A stretch of DNA of 64,000 bases, taken from assembly GCA_964503045.1 (NCBI GenBank), contig CAZCZI010000021.1, forward strand, positions 35,112 to 99,111, written 5' to 3'. Below, piece by piece: positions 43,253 to 51,770 of this stretch. The notes below the pieces were generated by a model that made no database searches, was not told the origin of the DNA, and saw nothing but the letters and a program-made list of their open reading frames with translations. Numbering within the stretch: position 1 is the stretch's first letter; each line of letters begins with the position of its first letter. Made by a program: the position numbers and the translations under genes. The DNA is from CAYZJR01 sp964503045 (GTDB taxonomy: Bacteria; Cyanobacteriota; Vampirovibrionia; Obscuribacterales; Obscuribacteraceae).

Positions 43253-45268
43253 ATGGGAAAGTCAGTAGGCATAGACTTAGGAACCACTAACTCGGTTGTC
43301 GCTGTCATGGAAGGCGGACAGCCAATAGTCGTTTCCAATGCCGAAGGCGGAAGAACGACACCATCGGTTGTGGCGTTCACGAAGTCAGGCGAGCGTCTGG
43401 TCGGTCAACTTGCTCGACGTCAAGCTGTGTTGAATCCGGAGAACACTGTGTACTCCATCAAACGGTTTGTCGGTCGCAGATACAGTGAAGTTGAATCAGA
43501 GCGCAAAATCGTTTCGTACAAAGTAAAAGAAGGCGCGGACGGCGGCTGCAAAGTATCTATTCAAGGCAAAGATTATTCGCCTGAAGAAATCTCGGCGATG
43601 ATTCTTCGCAAATTGAAAGAAGATGCAGAGAAGTATCTTGGTGAAAAAGTCACCAGCGCGGTAATTACAGTTCCTGCATACTTCAACGACTCGCAACGTC
43701 AATCAACGAAAAACGCAGGCACCATCGCGGGCTTGGAAGTTCTTCGTATCATCAACGAGCCTACAGCAGCAGCTCTTGCGTACGGTCTCGATAAACAAAC
43801 CAACGAAACAATTCTCGTGTTCGACCTTGGTGGTGGAACATTCGACGTTTCGATTCTGGAAGTGGGCGATGGCGTTTTTGAAGTGAAAGCGACATCCGGC
43901 GACACCCACCTTGGTGGCGATGACTTCGATCACTGCATCGTGGGTTGGGTTGCCGACGAGTTCATGAACCTCGAAGGAATCGACCTAAGAAAAGACAGAC
44001 AAGCACTTCAGAGACTGACTGAAGCTTCTGAAAAAGCCAAGATCGAGTTGTCGTCTGTAACCGAAACAAACATCTCTCTTCCATTCATCACAGCTGATGC
44101 CACAGGTCCCAAGCACCTTGAGCTCAAGTTGACACGCGCTCGCTTCAACGAACTGACAAGACATCTTGTCGAGCGTTGCCGCGCTCCGATGGAACAAGCA
44201 CTCAAAGATTCGAAGTTGAGCTACGAAAAACTCGACGAAGTCGTGTTGGTCGGCGGCTCCACCCGTATTCCGGCAGTGCAAGAACTGGTAAGAAGCTTGA
44301 CCGGTGGCAAAGAGCCCAACCAAAGCGTCAACCCTGACGAAGTGGTTGCAGTCGGCGCAGCAATTCAAGCCGGTGTGTTAGGCGGCGAAGTCAAAGGCGT
44401 CGTGCTCCTCGACGTTACACCACTGTCTCTCGGAATCGAGACAATGGGTGGTGTCATGACCAAGTTGGTGGAACGCAACACAACAATTCCAACCAGAAAA
44501 GCAGAAGTATTCTCCACCGCTGACGACAACCAAACTGCAGTAGACATCTATGTCTTCCAGGGCGAACGTCCGATGGCAAGAGACAACAAGTTGCTCGGCA
44601 ACTTCAGGCTCGATGGAATTCCGCCTGCACCAAGAGGCGTTCCGAAAGTTGAAGTTACGTTCGACATCGATGCAAACGGCATTATGAACGTCACTGCTCG
44701 CGACCAATCAACCGGTAAAGAGCAAAAAATCACCATTACCGCCAGCACCAACATGTCCAAAGAAGACATCGACCGTGCCGTGCGCGAAGCCGAAGTCTAC
44801 GCTGCGGACGACCGCAGACGCAAGGAAGAAGCGGACGTACGCAACGAAGCAGACAGCATCTGCTACGCAGTCGAAAGACAAATCGGAGAACTCGGCGAAA
44901 GAGTCACACCCGGGGAAAAGGCACGTGCGGAAATGCTCGTTACCGACCTCCGTCAAAAACTCAAAGATGGCGTCGAAATGGACACTCTCAAGAGCATCAT
45001 GAACGAACTGAGAGGCGCCCTCGTTCTTCTGCAACAAGCAGCTGCACAACGCGGCGGCGGCGCACCGCAAGGCGGCGAAGAGTACGGCGGCGGCTACGAC
45101 CAAGGTGGCGGCGGCTACGATCAAGGCGGCGGCTACCAAGGAGATCCGTATGCCGGAGCAGCCGGCGGCGGATACGGTGGAGACGGCGGAGCCGAAAGCG
45201 GCTTCCAAGGCTATTCTTCCAGTGGAGAAGATGTAGTCGATGCTGAATTCCGCGCATCCGAAGACTAG
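43253..45268 (+). CDS. dnaK: chaperone protein DnaK (Hsp70)
   Basis: Hsp70 folding chaperone, ATP-driven, in the cytoplasm. The 671-residue protein has GIDLGTTNSVVAV, the hydrolysis-domain EPTAAALAYG, VFDLGGGTFDVSILEVGDG, VVLVGGSTRIPAVQEL and a substrate domain with LLDVTPLSLGIETMGG. The C-terminal tail is long, Gly/Tyr/Gln-rich (GGGYDQGGGGYDQGGGY) and ends EDVVDAEF. Full length is slightly above usual because of this tail. grpE and dnaJ are not adjacent. A terminator follows the gene. Very secure. Confidence 0.98.
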   Translation: MGKSVGIDLGTTNSVVAVMEGGQPIVVSNAEGGRTTPSVVAFTKSGERLVGQLARRQAVLNPENTVYSIKRFVGRRYSEVESERKIVSYKVKEGADGGCKVSIQGKDYSPEEISAMILRKLKEDAEKYLGEKVTSAVITVPAYFNDSQRQSTKNAGTIAGLEVLRIINEPTAAALAYGLDKQTNETILVFDLGGGTFDVSILEVGDGVFEVKATSGDTHLGGDDFDHCIVGWVADEFMNLEGIDLRKDRQALQRLTEASEKAKIELSSVTETNISLPFITADATGPKHLELKLTRARFNELTRHLVERCRAPMEQALKDSKLSYEKLDEVVLVGGSTRIPAVQELVRSLTGGKEPNQSVNPDEVVAVGAAIQAGVLGGEVKGVVLLDVTPLSLGIETMGGVMTKLVERNTTIPTRKAEVFSTADDNQTAVDIYVFQGERPMARDNKLLGNFRLDGIPPAPRGVPKVEVTFDIDANGIMNVTARDQSTGKEQKITITASTNMSKEDIDRAVREAEVYAADDRRRKEEADVRNEADSICYAVERQIGELGERVTPGEKARAEMLVTDLRQKLKDGVEMDTLKSIMNELRGALVLLQQAAAQRGGGAPQGGEEYGGGYDQGGGGYDQGGGYQGDPYAGAAGGGYGGDGGAESGFQGYSSSGEDVVDAEFRASED

Positions 45269-45281
45269 TACAACGTGCTGC

Positions 45282-45314
45282 TTTCAGATTGGTTTCAAGT
45301 TAGGTAATCTGAAA
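45282..45314 (+). other. hairpin in dnaK 3' region
   Basis: A perfect 9-bp inverted repeat, TTTCAGATT (45282-45290) and AATCTGAAA (45306-45314), around a 15-base loop, placed before the intrinsic terminator. It could protect the 3' end. It has no T tract of its own. Confidence 0.55.
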
Positions 45315-45340
45315 CCCGCGCGCTAAGCCAAAAAATCAAC

Positions 45341-45379
45341 CGGGGTGGCCCAAATCAAAGGGTCACCCCGTATTTTTTC
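45341..45379 (+). terminator. intrinsic terminator after dnaK
   Basis: CGGGGTGGCCC (45341-45351) pairs with GGGTCACCCCG (45360-45370), with one mismatch, and is followed by TATTTTTT. This is the clearest Rho-independent terminator in the window. Confidence 0.88.
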
Positions 45380-45457
45380 CCTGTGGTTTTTCCTGGAGTG
45401 CTAAGGTGGAAAAATCAGTGCTGAAATTTTGAAAGCGGTGATATAGTCTGTATTGAG

Positions 45458-46609
45458 GTGTCAAGAAGCTCTATCGTCATGTTACTACGGCTATACACGT
45501 TAAAAGCACACTCAATGCCAATCTTCGCATCGGCAAAGGCATTGCTCGTTAGTTGCTTGTTTGCAGCCGGGTTGTTCGCGTTTCCGCAGGTATCGTCGGC
45601 TCAGCAATATGCAGGGCAAGCCGGACAGCGCTCATTTAATAGTGGGGCACCGCAAGACATCGCGGTTGATGTCACGGCGCTGGAGAACAGATACTTCTTT
45701 CACCAATATCAGCACGATCCCATCGAAAAGCGCCTAGAAAGGCTTGAACTGCTCGTCTTTGGTGCCGCGCAAGGTGGGCTTCCGCAAGACAGATTGGTGA
45801 GATTGAAGACGATGATCGCGCAGCGAGACAAGCAAGCGGCTCAGGATCTTGCAGCGAAGAACAAAGATCAAAAGCAATCAGGTCAGTCAGGAAAGCCTGG
45901 TGGGTCATCTCAATATCCTGTTCTCAACACACTCGAATGGAGAGTCTTGAAAAAGACCCACCCGACTTTGAGCCTCGACGAACGCCTTTCACAGCTGGAA
46001 ACGCACTTGTTTGGTCAACCCAGTGTGGCAATGTCGTACGCCGATCGCGTAGAAAGGCTGCAAAAGACGATTGGCTTAGGTATCTCTCGTATCGAACCTC
46101 AGCAACAGCAGGGTCTGCCTCAAGGACCGCTTCCTAAAGCTCAAGGAGGTCGTGGACTCAATCCTGGCATGCCGTTTTACGAGGCCTCACCCATACCGCC
46201 GTTTGGGTTTGATGGGCCAACACCATTTTCTGGTCTGGACAACTTCAGCTATTTCGGCGGCAAGCTTGATGACGCCAACGCGGCGAAAATCCAGCAGCGA
46301 ATGGTCGAGTTGCTCAAGCATTTCAGCAACTCCATGGGCGTTCCTTTCAATGACAGCGCAATGCCCAATTTCTCGATGCCGAATTCTCAGATTCCGCTTA
46401 TTCCTATACCAAGACAGGGGATGATGCCCGGCGTTCCGATAATGCCTGGAGTTCCAATCATGCCTGGCGTCCCAAGCATGCCGGGAATGCCTGGCAGTTC
46501 TGCTGTACCCCATGGGTCTGTCCCAGAGCAAGGAACAGTGCCCACTCAACCGGAGCCACCGGCAGCCGAACAGCAAATCCCTCCGTACGCCGATCCAAAC
46601 AGTATATAA
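45458..46609 (+). CDS. secreted repeat protein with Pro/Met-rich tail
   Basis: A 383-residue exported protein of unknown function. The signal sequence has the core LLVSCLFAAGLFAFPQVSSA. Two copies of a roughly 50-residue helical module follow: LENRYFFHQYQHDPIEKRLERLELLVFG and, after a linker, LEWRVLKKTHPTLSLDERLSQLETHLFG, each followed by a second helix (DRLVRLK, DRVERLQK). The C-terminal third is Pro/Gly/Met-rich with a tandem MPGVPI repeat near residues 325-345. The start is GTG 45458 (behind TTGAGGT), ATG 45479 or ATG 45515. No Cys is seen after the signal. It may be a surface or envelope protein. Confidence 0.82.
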   Translation: MSRSSIVMLLRLYTLKAHSMPIFASAKALLVSCLFAAGLFAFPQVSSAQQYAGQAGQRSFNSGAPQDIAVDVTALENRYFFHQYQHDPIEKRLERLELLVFGAAQGGLPQDRLVRLKTMIAQRDKQAAQDLAAKNKDQKQSGQSGKPGGSSQYPVLNTLEWRVLKKTHPTLSLDERLSQLETHLFGQPSVAMSYADRVERLQKTIGLGISRIEPQQQQGLPQGPLPKAQGGRGLNPGMPFYEASPIPPFGFDGPTPFSGLDNFSYFGGKLDDANAAKIQQRMVELLKHFSNSMGVPFNDSAMPNFSMPNSQIPLIPIPRQGMMPGVPIMPGVPIMPGVPSMPGMPGSSAVPHGSVPEQGTVPTQPEPPAAEQQIPPYADPNSI

Positions 46610-46923
46610 AAGGACTGCCTTCCGCTCCGGCGGGGCAAAAAAATGAGCCAAGATGCGTGCCGATACGTGCTCGGCTATTCGGAGCGGATACACGCTTTTT
46701 TCACGTACTTGCCAATAGGATGTAACCATCCCTCCGATAACCAGCTAGCGAAATCCAAAGCCAAAATCCATTGGAACGCCAAGCTTATGACACCAGTATG
46801 GGCGCTCATTTAATGAGCCAATCAACCCAGACCTGGACGTTGTCATGAATTTGTAACAGACGGTTGGATATTCTGAAGTCGTTGGATGGCTCCCGGCCAA
46901 TAAATATACAGAGAGGAATGGAC
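46610..46923. other. intergenic region upstream of second degenerate-GGDEF gene
   Basis: These 314 bases hold a perfect dyad GCTCATTTAATGAGC at 46804-46818 (listed separately) and GAGAGGA before the ATG. No reading frame or RNA gene was recognised. Confidence 0.4.
46804..46818. promoter_or_regulatory. 15-bp dyad, candidate operator
   Basis: GCTCATT and AATGAGC flank a single T: a perfect 7-bp inverted repeat 105 bases before the degenerate-GGDEF gene. It has the size of a dimeric regulator site. No regulator is known. Confidence 0.35.
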
Positions 46924-48246
46924 ATGCTGTTTCAATTTCAACAAAAGGCGGCACGATTCTCGAGACATCAGCAGAAATTGACTGCTTTCCCTACTTTCGG
47001 CGACGTTCAAAAAGGTTATCTAGAGGCTGTTGAACATTGTGGAAGACCAGTCTCGATAACATGGAAAAACGAAGCTTCCGACGATTCAGACTACAGACTC
47101 ACTGTATATCGCGTCAACGATACCCGTGAACCACGTTGGGAAGTTCACTTACTATCAGCATTCTCAACCCAACTGCTTTTGAGCGAATCAAGCGGCGATG
47201 TCCCGATGATGTACAACGTTTTGATTTCACTTTGCCAAAACTCCGAAAAGCAAGCGATTGAACTCGATGGACTGATCTCGGTTAACGAGTCGCAACGCAG
47301 CTCTTCAAAGAAATACGATCAGTACTACGAAAGCTCGATGTCAGCTCAGGTGTTGGGTGACGGCAATGCGCTTCAGACTTGGATGAACTCTCAGCAGTCG
47401 ATCGCTCCGACCAAAGCTCAGCAAGTTTCTCTCGGCAGCGTGCTCGCCGAAGTCATGGATCCTCAACATGTGCAACCGCAACCGGTGGCACAACAACTTG
47501 AACAAACTCAACAAGCTCAATCCATTTCGCAGCCACTCGCCCCGATTCCAGCGGCGATTGAAGAAGAACCGGAAATTGAAAATGAAACAATGATGATCTC
47601 CGATTATCTCAAGCGCGATCAACCGGCAGTCAGCCCATCCAAAGCGAAGGCGGTGCAATTTATGGACAAACTAGCTCAAGCCGCATCTCAATCCTCTTCC
47701 CGCCACCCAGCCAGAGTACCTGCTCAGCTTGCACCGAAGCATTTCGATATGAACGTGCTCGATGAAGTCAAATCATTTTTGACTGACAGAGACACTGGAC
47801 TTATGACATTCGCCGGTTTTCTCTTCATGCTAGAACAAGAGTACAAGCGCACTCTGAGATGCAACGGCGGACATTTCACGCTGATGGTAGTTCAACTTGA
47901 TGCTTCGCTTAACGCTATGCAAAGAGATGAGATTCTCGCCAAAGCAATGAAAGCCAAGCGCGGATGCGATGTTCTGTCGCACTACGACAGCTCGCGCTAT
48001 ATCTTCTTGCTCCCGCAAACATCACTCAATGGTGCCTCCAAATTTGCAGCACGCTTGTCCGCAGCATTCGGCGCCAAGAAAGCAACCTTTGGTATCGCCG
48101 CTCTCTCTGCCGAAGTTGCGAACCTGAGAGTGCTCCTTTCAGCAGCAGACAATGCAGTCGCGTGCGCGGTCGCTGCCGGACAACCAATCTACGTGTACGC
48201 CGCCGACGAACTGTCGCAAGAAGAAATCAGAGAGGTGGCAGTCTAA
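46924..48246 (+). CDS. protein with degenerate GGDEF-like C-terminus
   Basis: This 440-residue protein is related to the gene at 41.5 kb but lacks the DUF4388 domain. The N-terminal region (FGDVQKGYLEAVEHCGRPVSITW, YRLTVYRVNDTREPRWEVHL) matches that protein's N-terminus. A Gln/Pro/Glu-rich linker follows. The C-terminal GGDEF-like fold is RDTGLMTFAGFLFMLEQEYKRTLR, HFTLMVVQLDASL, CDVLSHYDSSRYIFLLPQT, FGIAALSAEV. At the GGDEF motif it reads HYDSSRY, as in the paralogue, so catalysis is unlikely. ATG 46924 is preferred because of AGAGAGGA upstream. It ends near a terminator and the third repeat array. Confidence 0.88.
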   Translation: MLFQFQQKAARFSRHQQKLTAFPTFGDVQKGYLEAVEHCGRPVSITWKNEASDDSDYRLTVYRVNDTREPRWEVHLLSAFSTQLLLSESSGDVPMMYNVLISLCQNSEKQAIELDGLISVNESQRSSSKKYDQYYESSMSAQVLGDGNALQTWMNSQQSIAPTKAQQVSLGSVLAEVMDPQHVQPQPVAQQLEQTQQAQSISQPLAPIPAAIEEEPEIENETMMISDYLKRDQPAVSPSKAKAVQFMDKLAQAASQSSSRHPARVPAQLAPKHFDMNVLDEVKSFLTDRDTGLMTFAGFLFMLEQEYKRTLRCNGGHFTLMVVQLDASLNAMQRDEILAKAMKAKRGCDVLSHYDSSRYIFLLPQTSLNGASKFAARLSAAFGAKKATFGIAALSAEVANLRVLLSAADNAVACAVAAGQPIYVYAADELSQEEIREVAV

Positions 48247-48273
48247 AGACTCCAGCTCTGCAACTCGAAATCA

Positions 48274-48316
48274 AATCACGGATCACTCGTGGGGTGTGGT
48301 CCGTGATTTTTGTTTT
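48274..48316 (+). terminator. intrinsic terminator
   Basis: AATCACGGA (48274-48282) pairs with TCCGTGATT (48300-48308), followed by TTTGTTTTT. An extra CAC/GTG pair inside extends the stem. It lies 28 bases after the degenerate-GGDEF stop. Confidence 0.8.
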
Positions 48317-48317
48317 T

Positions 48318-48446
48318 GCGTCACGTGATCACGCGTCACGTGATCACGCAACGCATGGCCATCGTATGCGGTGACTAAGCATCGCATGTGGTGGCCACGC
48401 AGCGCGTGATCACGCGGCGCGAGATCATGCGCTGCGAGATCGCTCG
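48318..48446. repeat. palindromic 15-bp repeat array (copy 3)
   Basis: GCGTCACGTGATCAC occurs twice in tandem from 48318, then diverged units follow to about 48446. The 99-bp part 48333-48431 aligns with 38388-38486 with about ten mismatches by eye. GATC sites recur in the units. It follows the terminator of the preceding gene. Confidence 0.85.
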
Positions 48447-48551
48447 TTGAGTTATGCGGGCATGTCGTGATATTGAAGAAATTTCATGAGGGAACCTTGA
48501 ATAAATTGGCGTCGTCGAGGCTCCTTATCGCCATAAAATGGAGTGGTCAAG

Positions 48552-49334
48552 ATGTCGATGAATACTTGGTTTCCGAAACGCGCTACACCAGGTCGCGCTG
48601 CTTATTCCAGAACTTTGTCTACCCTTGTGTTGTTGGTAGTGTCATGTGTTCTATTGGGTGGAACCTATGTGTTTAGCATTTTATGGCGTGTGAGTTTGGC
48701 TGAACATAACATTCTCGGAAGAAGCCAGCTGATTCCAATTCCCAACGGGCGCAGATACACAGATTTTCCCAACAGTGGTTCGATGTGGTCAAACACATAC
48801 ACAGTTAAGGCTGGTGGAAGATCAATTATTGTATGGGGCGAGAAGATCAATGGATTTCAGCACGCCTATGGATCTGCGCTCGCTGCTTATGAATTGGGTG
48901 ATTGGTGCGCTGACAAATTGTTCTGTGCTAATGAATTTGCTGAATGGTTTTTCGATCATAATGGAGTGTCGTACGCCGATATTTTGGATAGACGCAGAGA
49001 CTTAGCGAACAATCGAGTTGGACGAAGAGTCGGAATTGATGCTCGAAATGCAGGACTGTTTGGATCTGATGCCGACGAATTTATTCAAGCGCATCTGTTA
49101 AAAGAGATGGAGATCGATCGGACGATCATCGTGCATCCATTTCACACAGAAAGTTTTGCACTACCTGATGAAGCGGCTCTTGGATGCCCCGGATTGCCGA
49201 AACGCAATGGTTACGACGCGATGTACAGATTGCTGACGAAAGCGCGGGAAGCGAAGAAAATCTGTTTTAGAAAGATTCGAAAGATGATTCCGCGCCCTTC
49301 AGTGGACCCGACAACTTGGTCGCAAACTTCTTGA
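48552..49334 (+). CDS. membrane-anchored protein with DUF6973-like domain
   Basis: A 260-residue protein with one N-terminal membrane segment (STLVLLVVSCVLLGGTYVFSI, about residues 20-42) and the rest likely outside the cytoplasm. INGFQHAYGSALAAYELGDWCA and, further on, RDLANNRVGRRVGIDARNAGL follow the pattern I associate with DUF6973 (a helical domain with conserved His, Ala-Leu and NNxxGR). The C-terminus is basic. I chose ATG 48552 because TGGAGTGG precedes it; GTG 48543 is in frame. It converges on the APH-type kinase gene with an 18-base gap. Confidence 0.75.
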   Translation: MSMNTWFPKRATPGRAAYSRTLSTLVLLVVSCVLLGGTYVFSILWRVSLAEHNILGRSQLIPIPNGRRYTDFPNSGSMWSNTYTVKAGGRSIIVWGEKINGFQHAYGSALAAYELGDWCADKLFCANEFAEWFFDHNGVSYADILDRRRDLANNRVGRRVGIDARNAGLFGSDADEFIQAHLLKEMEIDRTIIVHPFHTESFALPDEAALGCPGLPKRNGYDAMYRLLTKAREAKKICFRKIRKMIPRPSVDPTTWSQTS

Positions 49335-49352
49335 TGCATGCACGCGCTAACG

Positions 49353-50399
49353 TCAAGACAGCCAGTGGAAGAGCGCTTCGAAGATGGAGATGGACTCGAA
49401 GCCGGAGGCTGAATCTATTTCACCTTGTTCGAGCATCCAGACGAAAATCAAAATTGCACAGAGTTTTGTGAATGGGTTCAGATGTTCCAGCACTTTGTTG
49501 AATGGTTTTGAGAGCCATTTCGGACAGCGTTCGTCGGTGCTGAATTGAGACTGGTAGCCGTCTATAAAGGCTTCAGCCATCTCTAGGCGCCTCTTTGTGC
49601 TTGTGGAACCAGGCACCATAACCAGTGGCACGGGAAGTGACAGCATGATCGCTGCATATGCTAGATCGTATTCGATGGGTTCGAAATGTGCGAAATCAAA
49701 ATCGATTAGAGCAGTTGCTTCGGTTCCTACAAACAGTAGGTTTCCAGGGTGAAGGTCGCCGTGAACAATCACGTGGGATGATGGTGCGGTTCTTCCAATG
49801 TTTTTGATTGCACCTTTAGCGCAATCAATTAATTGTTGCTTCCATGCTGAATCAAACCTTACTGCAGACTCGCAGCGAGCCAATCGTTGGGGCAAGTTCG
49901 CTGGAATCGCAGGTAACAGAGAGTCAAGTTCTTTCTGCGTCTTTGGCGACAAGACATTTGCAATTGTTGGGGAAGCTTGATGAAACAACCGCGCCGCTTT
50001 TCCCATGGAGCGACAATGCTCTGCTTGCCACGTTGGTTTTTGCCAGTCGAATCTTGGATTGTTTTCGATATATCGAGTAGCTTCGAAAAACAATCCATTC
50101 TCCGATTCAATTTGAGGTTTGTTCAAATCATCGGCAGTGTAAATCCTTTTTGGTGTCAGGCTGCCATTCAGTGCTCTGTCAACCGCTATGAAGACCCTTG
50201 CCGTGGCTGGCGGCAGGCTTTGCGTTCTTTTCTTGATTACGATTGCGCCTGCTTCAGCCTCGTGCATACAGCTTGACGGGCTGAGTGGTTTGGCTTCCTT
50301 GGATGCCTTAAATGACTCCAACACGTCCTGTGGGCAGGTGCACCGCAGTTTGTTCGAGGTGTAGTTTGTAAACCTGTCGTCGGTTTCGGTTTCGTTCAA
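49353..50399 (-). CDS. APH-type phosphotransferase (kinase-like)
   Basis: A 348-residue protein with the aminoglycoside-phosphotransferase/choline-kinase fold. The catalytic loop VIVHGDLHPGNLLF has the Asp and Asn, and ALIDFDFAHFEPIEYDLAYA has the metal-binding Asp. These are small-molecule or protein kinases with many substrates, so the target cannot be read. The N-terminus of about 80 residues has a CTCP Cys pair and an unusual sequence. The start is TTG 50399, with no clear ribosome site. It is transcribed alone. Confidence 0.88.
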   Translation of the reverse strand: MNETETDDRFTNYTSNKLRCTCPQDVLESFKASKEAKPLSPSSCMHEAEAGAIVIKKRTQSLPPATARVFIAVDRALNGSLTPKRIYTADDLNKPQIESENGLFFEATRYIENNPRFDWQKPTWQAEHCRSMGKAARLFHQASPTIANVLSPKTQKELDSLLPAIPANLPQRLARCESAVRFDSAWKQQLIDCAKGAIKNIGRTAPSSHVIVHGDLHPGNLLFVGTEATALIDFDFAHFEPIEYDLAYAAIMLSLPVPLVMVPGSTSTKRRLEMAEAFIDGYQSQFSTDERCPKWLSKPFNKVLEHLNPFTKLCAILIFVWMLEQGEIDSASGFESISIFEALFHWLS

Positions 50400-50525
50400 T
50401 TCTGAGCTCTACACGAGTTAAGGTGCTCAAGTTAACCCAGTCAGGGCTTCCAAATCAATTTCATTAAATCGAATCTATAACTAGATCAAGCCAAAAGACT
50501 AGAATAGTCAAGCGATTCAAAGGTG

Positions 50526-51689
50526 ATGTCAAGAGTGTCATTGGCGACCGTTGAAAAGGCTCCCGGCAAAGGTGAGCTGACAAATCAGAAGAAGCCGAGC
50601 GCCGGCAATTGGTGGTCGCGCCCGATCGTGTTGGGAATTTTGCTTTTCGTAGCATTCAATGCCTTCATGTCTGTCAGCGAGCAGTTTGGATGGTTTGAAG
50701 ATTATAAGAGCGCCAAGTATCGAGACTTTTGGAACAACCCCGCATCGATTAGAGAAACGGTGGAAGGGTTCAAGGTAATGCGCAAGGCACCGGATGTGGT
50801 GCTGATTGGTTCATCGCTCGTGATGTATCCATTCTGGGCAATGGATGCAGAACTCAACCCAAACCTCAACCCATTCGTTCACTATCATCAAGCCCGCACG
50901 TTGGAACTCGAGCTCGCGAAAGCGACCAATAAGACTCATTCAGCATACAGTCTGGCGACCTCCGGGCAGATGACTTCGGATTCGCTTTTGTTCGCTGACG
51001 AGTTTCTCAAAGATGATCGCCGACCTCACTGGTTGGTCTATGGCATTGCCCCGCGTGACCTGCATGACGCCAACATGAAGTCACCGACTGCAACTTTGCC
51101 GTTCCAATATCTCGTTTCTTCCTCAAACTTTGCCAAGTATGCAGGCTACCTGATGCCGAACTGGGATGACAGATTCGAGTTTCTCTCACGGAGCATTTGC
51201 TACCTTTACGGGCATCGATGGGACTATCAACAACAGGTGGCAAGAACCATCGCGCGCGCACAAAGAAAGAAGGCGGGCGCCAATGGACAAGAAGCGATCG
51301 GTTTCAATCCTAGTGAAGCAGCGTTGGGTCGTTGGGGCTTCAGTCTCAAGGAGTACACGGGGCGCTACAAAGGCATTGGTGATGCCGATTTGAATGTGCA
51401 GCTCGATTGTCTCGATAAGCTAATGGCGCTCAGCAGGCAACGTAAAATCAACATGGTATTGATAAACATGCCACTGCCTCAAAGAAATCGAGATCTGCTT
51501 CCGGCGGGCTTTTACGAGCGCTATCGCAAAGAATTGCAGAGTCACGCAAACAATGCAGGCATCAAACTGATTGATCTAGGCACATCAAACGAATTCAATG
51601 AAGATGACTACTGGGATTCAGCACACTTGAATCATGTAGGCGGACACAAGCTTCTCAAGCACATTTTGCCGGTTATCTCCCAACCCTGA
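50526..51689 (+). CDS. membrane-anchored SGNH-hydrolase-like protein
   Basis: A 387-residue protein with a short cytoplasmic N-terminus, one membrane segment (PIVLGILLFVAFNAFMSVS, about residues 33-52) and a large outer domain. Features of the SGNH fold are APDVVLIGSSLVMYP (the GSS nucleophile block), YSLATSGQMTSDSLLFADEFL, INMVLINMPLP and, near the end, DYWDSAHLNHVGGHKLL (DxxH). The pattern resembles DUF1574-type proteins and acyl-transferring or esterase-like SGNH enzymes of the envelope. The substrate is unknown. The start is ATG 50526. Confidence 0.82.
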   Translation: MSRVSLATVEKAPGKGELTNQKKPSAGNWWSRPIVLGILLFVAFNAFMSVSEQFGWFEDYKSAKYRDFWNNPASIRETVEGFKVMRKAPDVVLIGSSLVMYPFWAMDAELNPNLNPFVHYHQARTLELELAKATNKTHSAYSLATSGQMTSDSLLFADEFLKDDRRPHWLVYGIAPRDLHDANMKSPTATLPFQYLVSSSNFAKYAGYLMPNWDDRFEFLSRSICYLYGHRWDYQQQVARTIARAQRKKAGANGQEAIGFNPSEAALGRWGFSLKEYTGRYKGIGDADLNVQLDCLDKLMALSRQRKINMVLINMPLPQRNRDLLPAGFYERYRKELQSHANNAGIKLIDLGTSNEFNEDDYWDSAHLNHVGGHKLLKHILPVISQP

Positions 51690-51770
51690 ACCCAATATAG
51701 GGTTTTTGCGATTCGAAAGCGGGCAAGTAACCAGTAGAATCGACTCAGCCCTGGACGGGAGGACGCTGCG

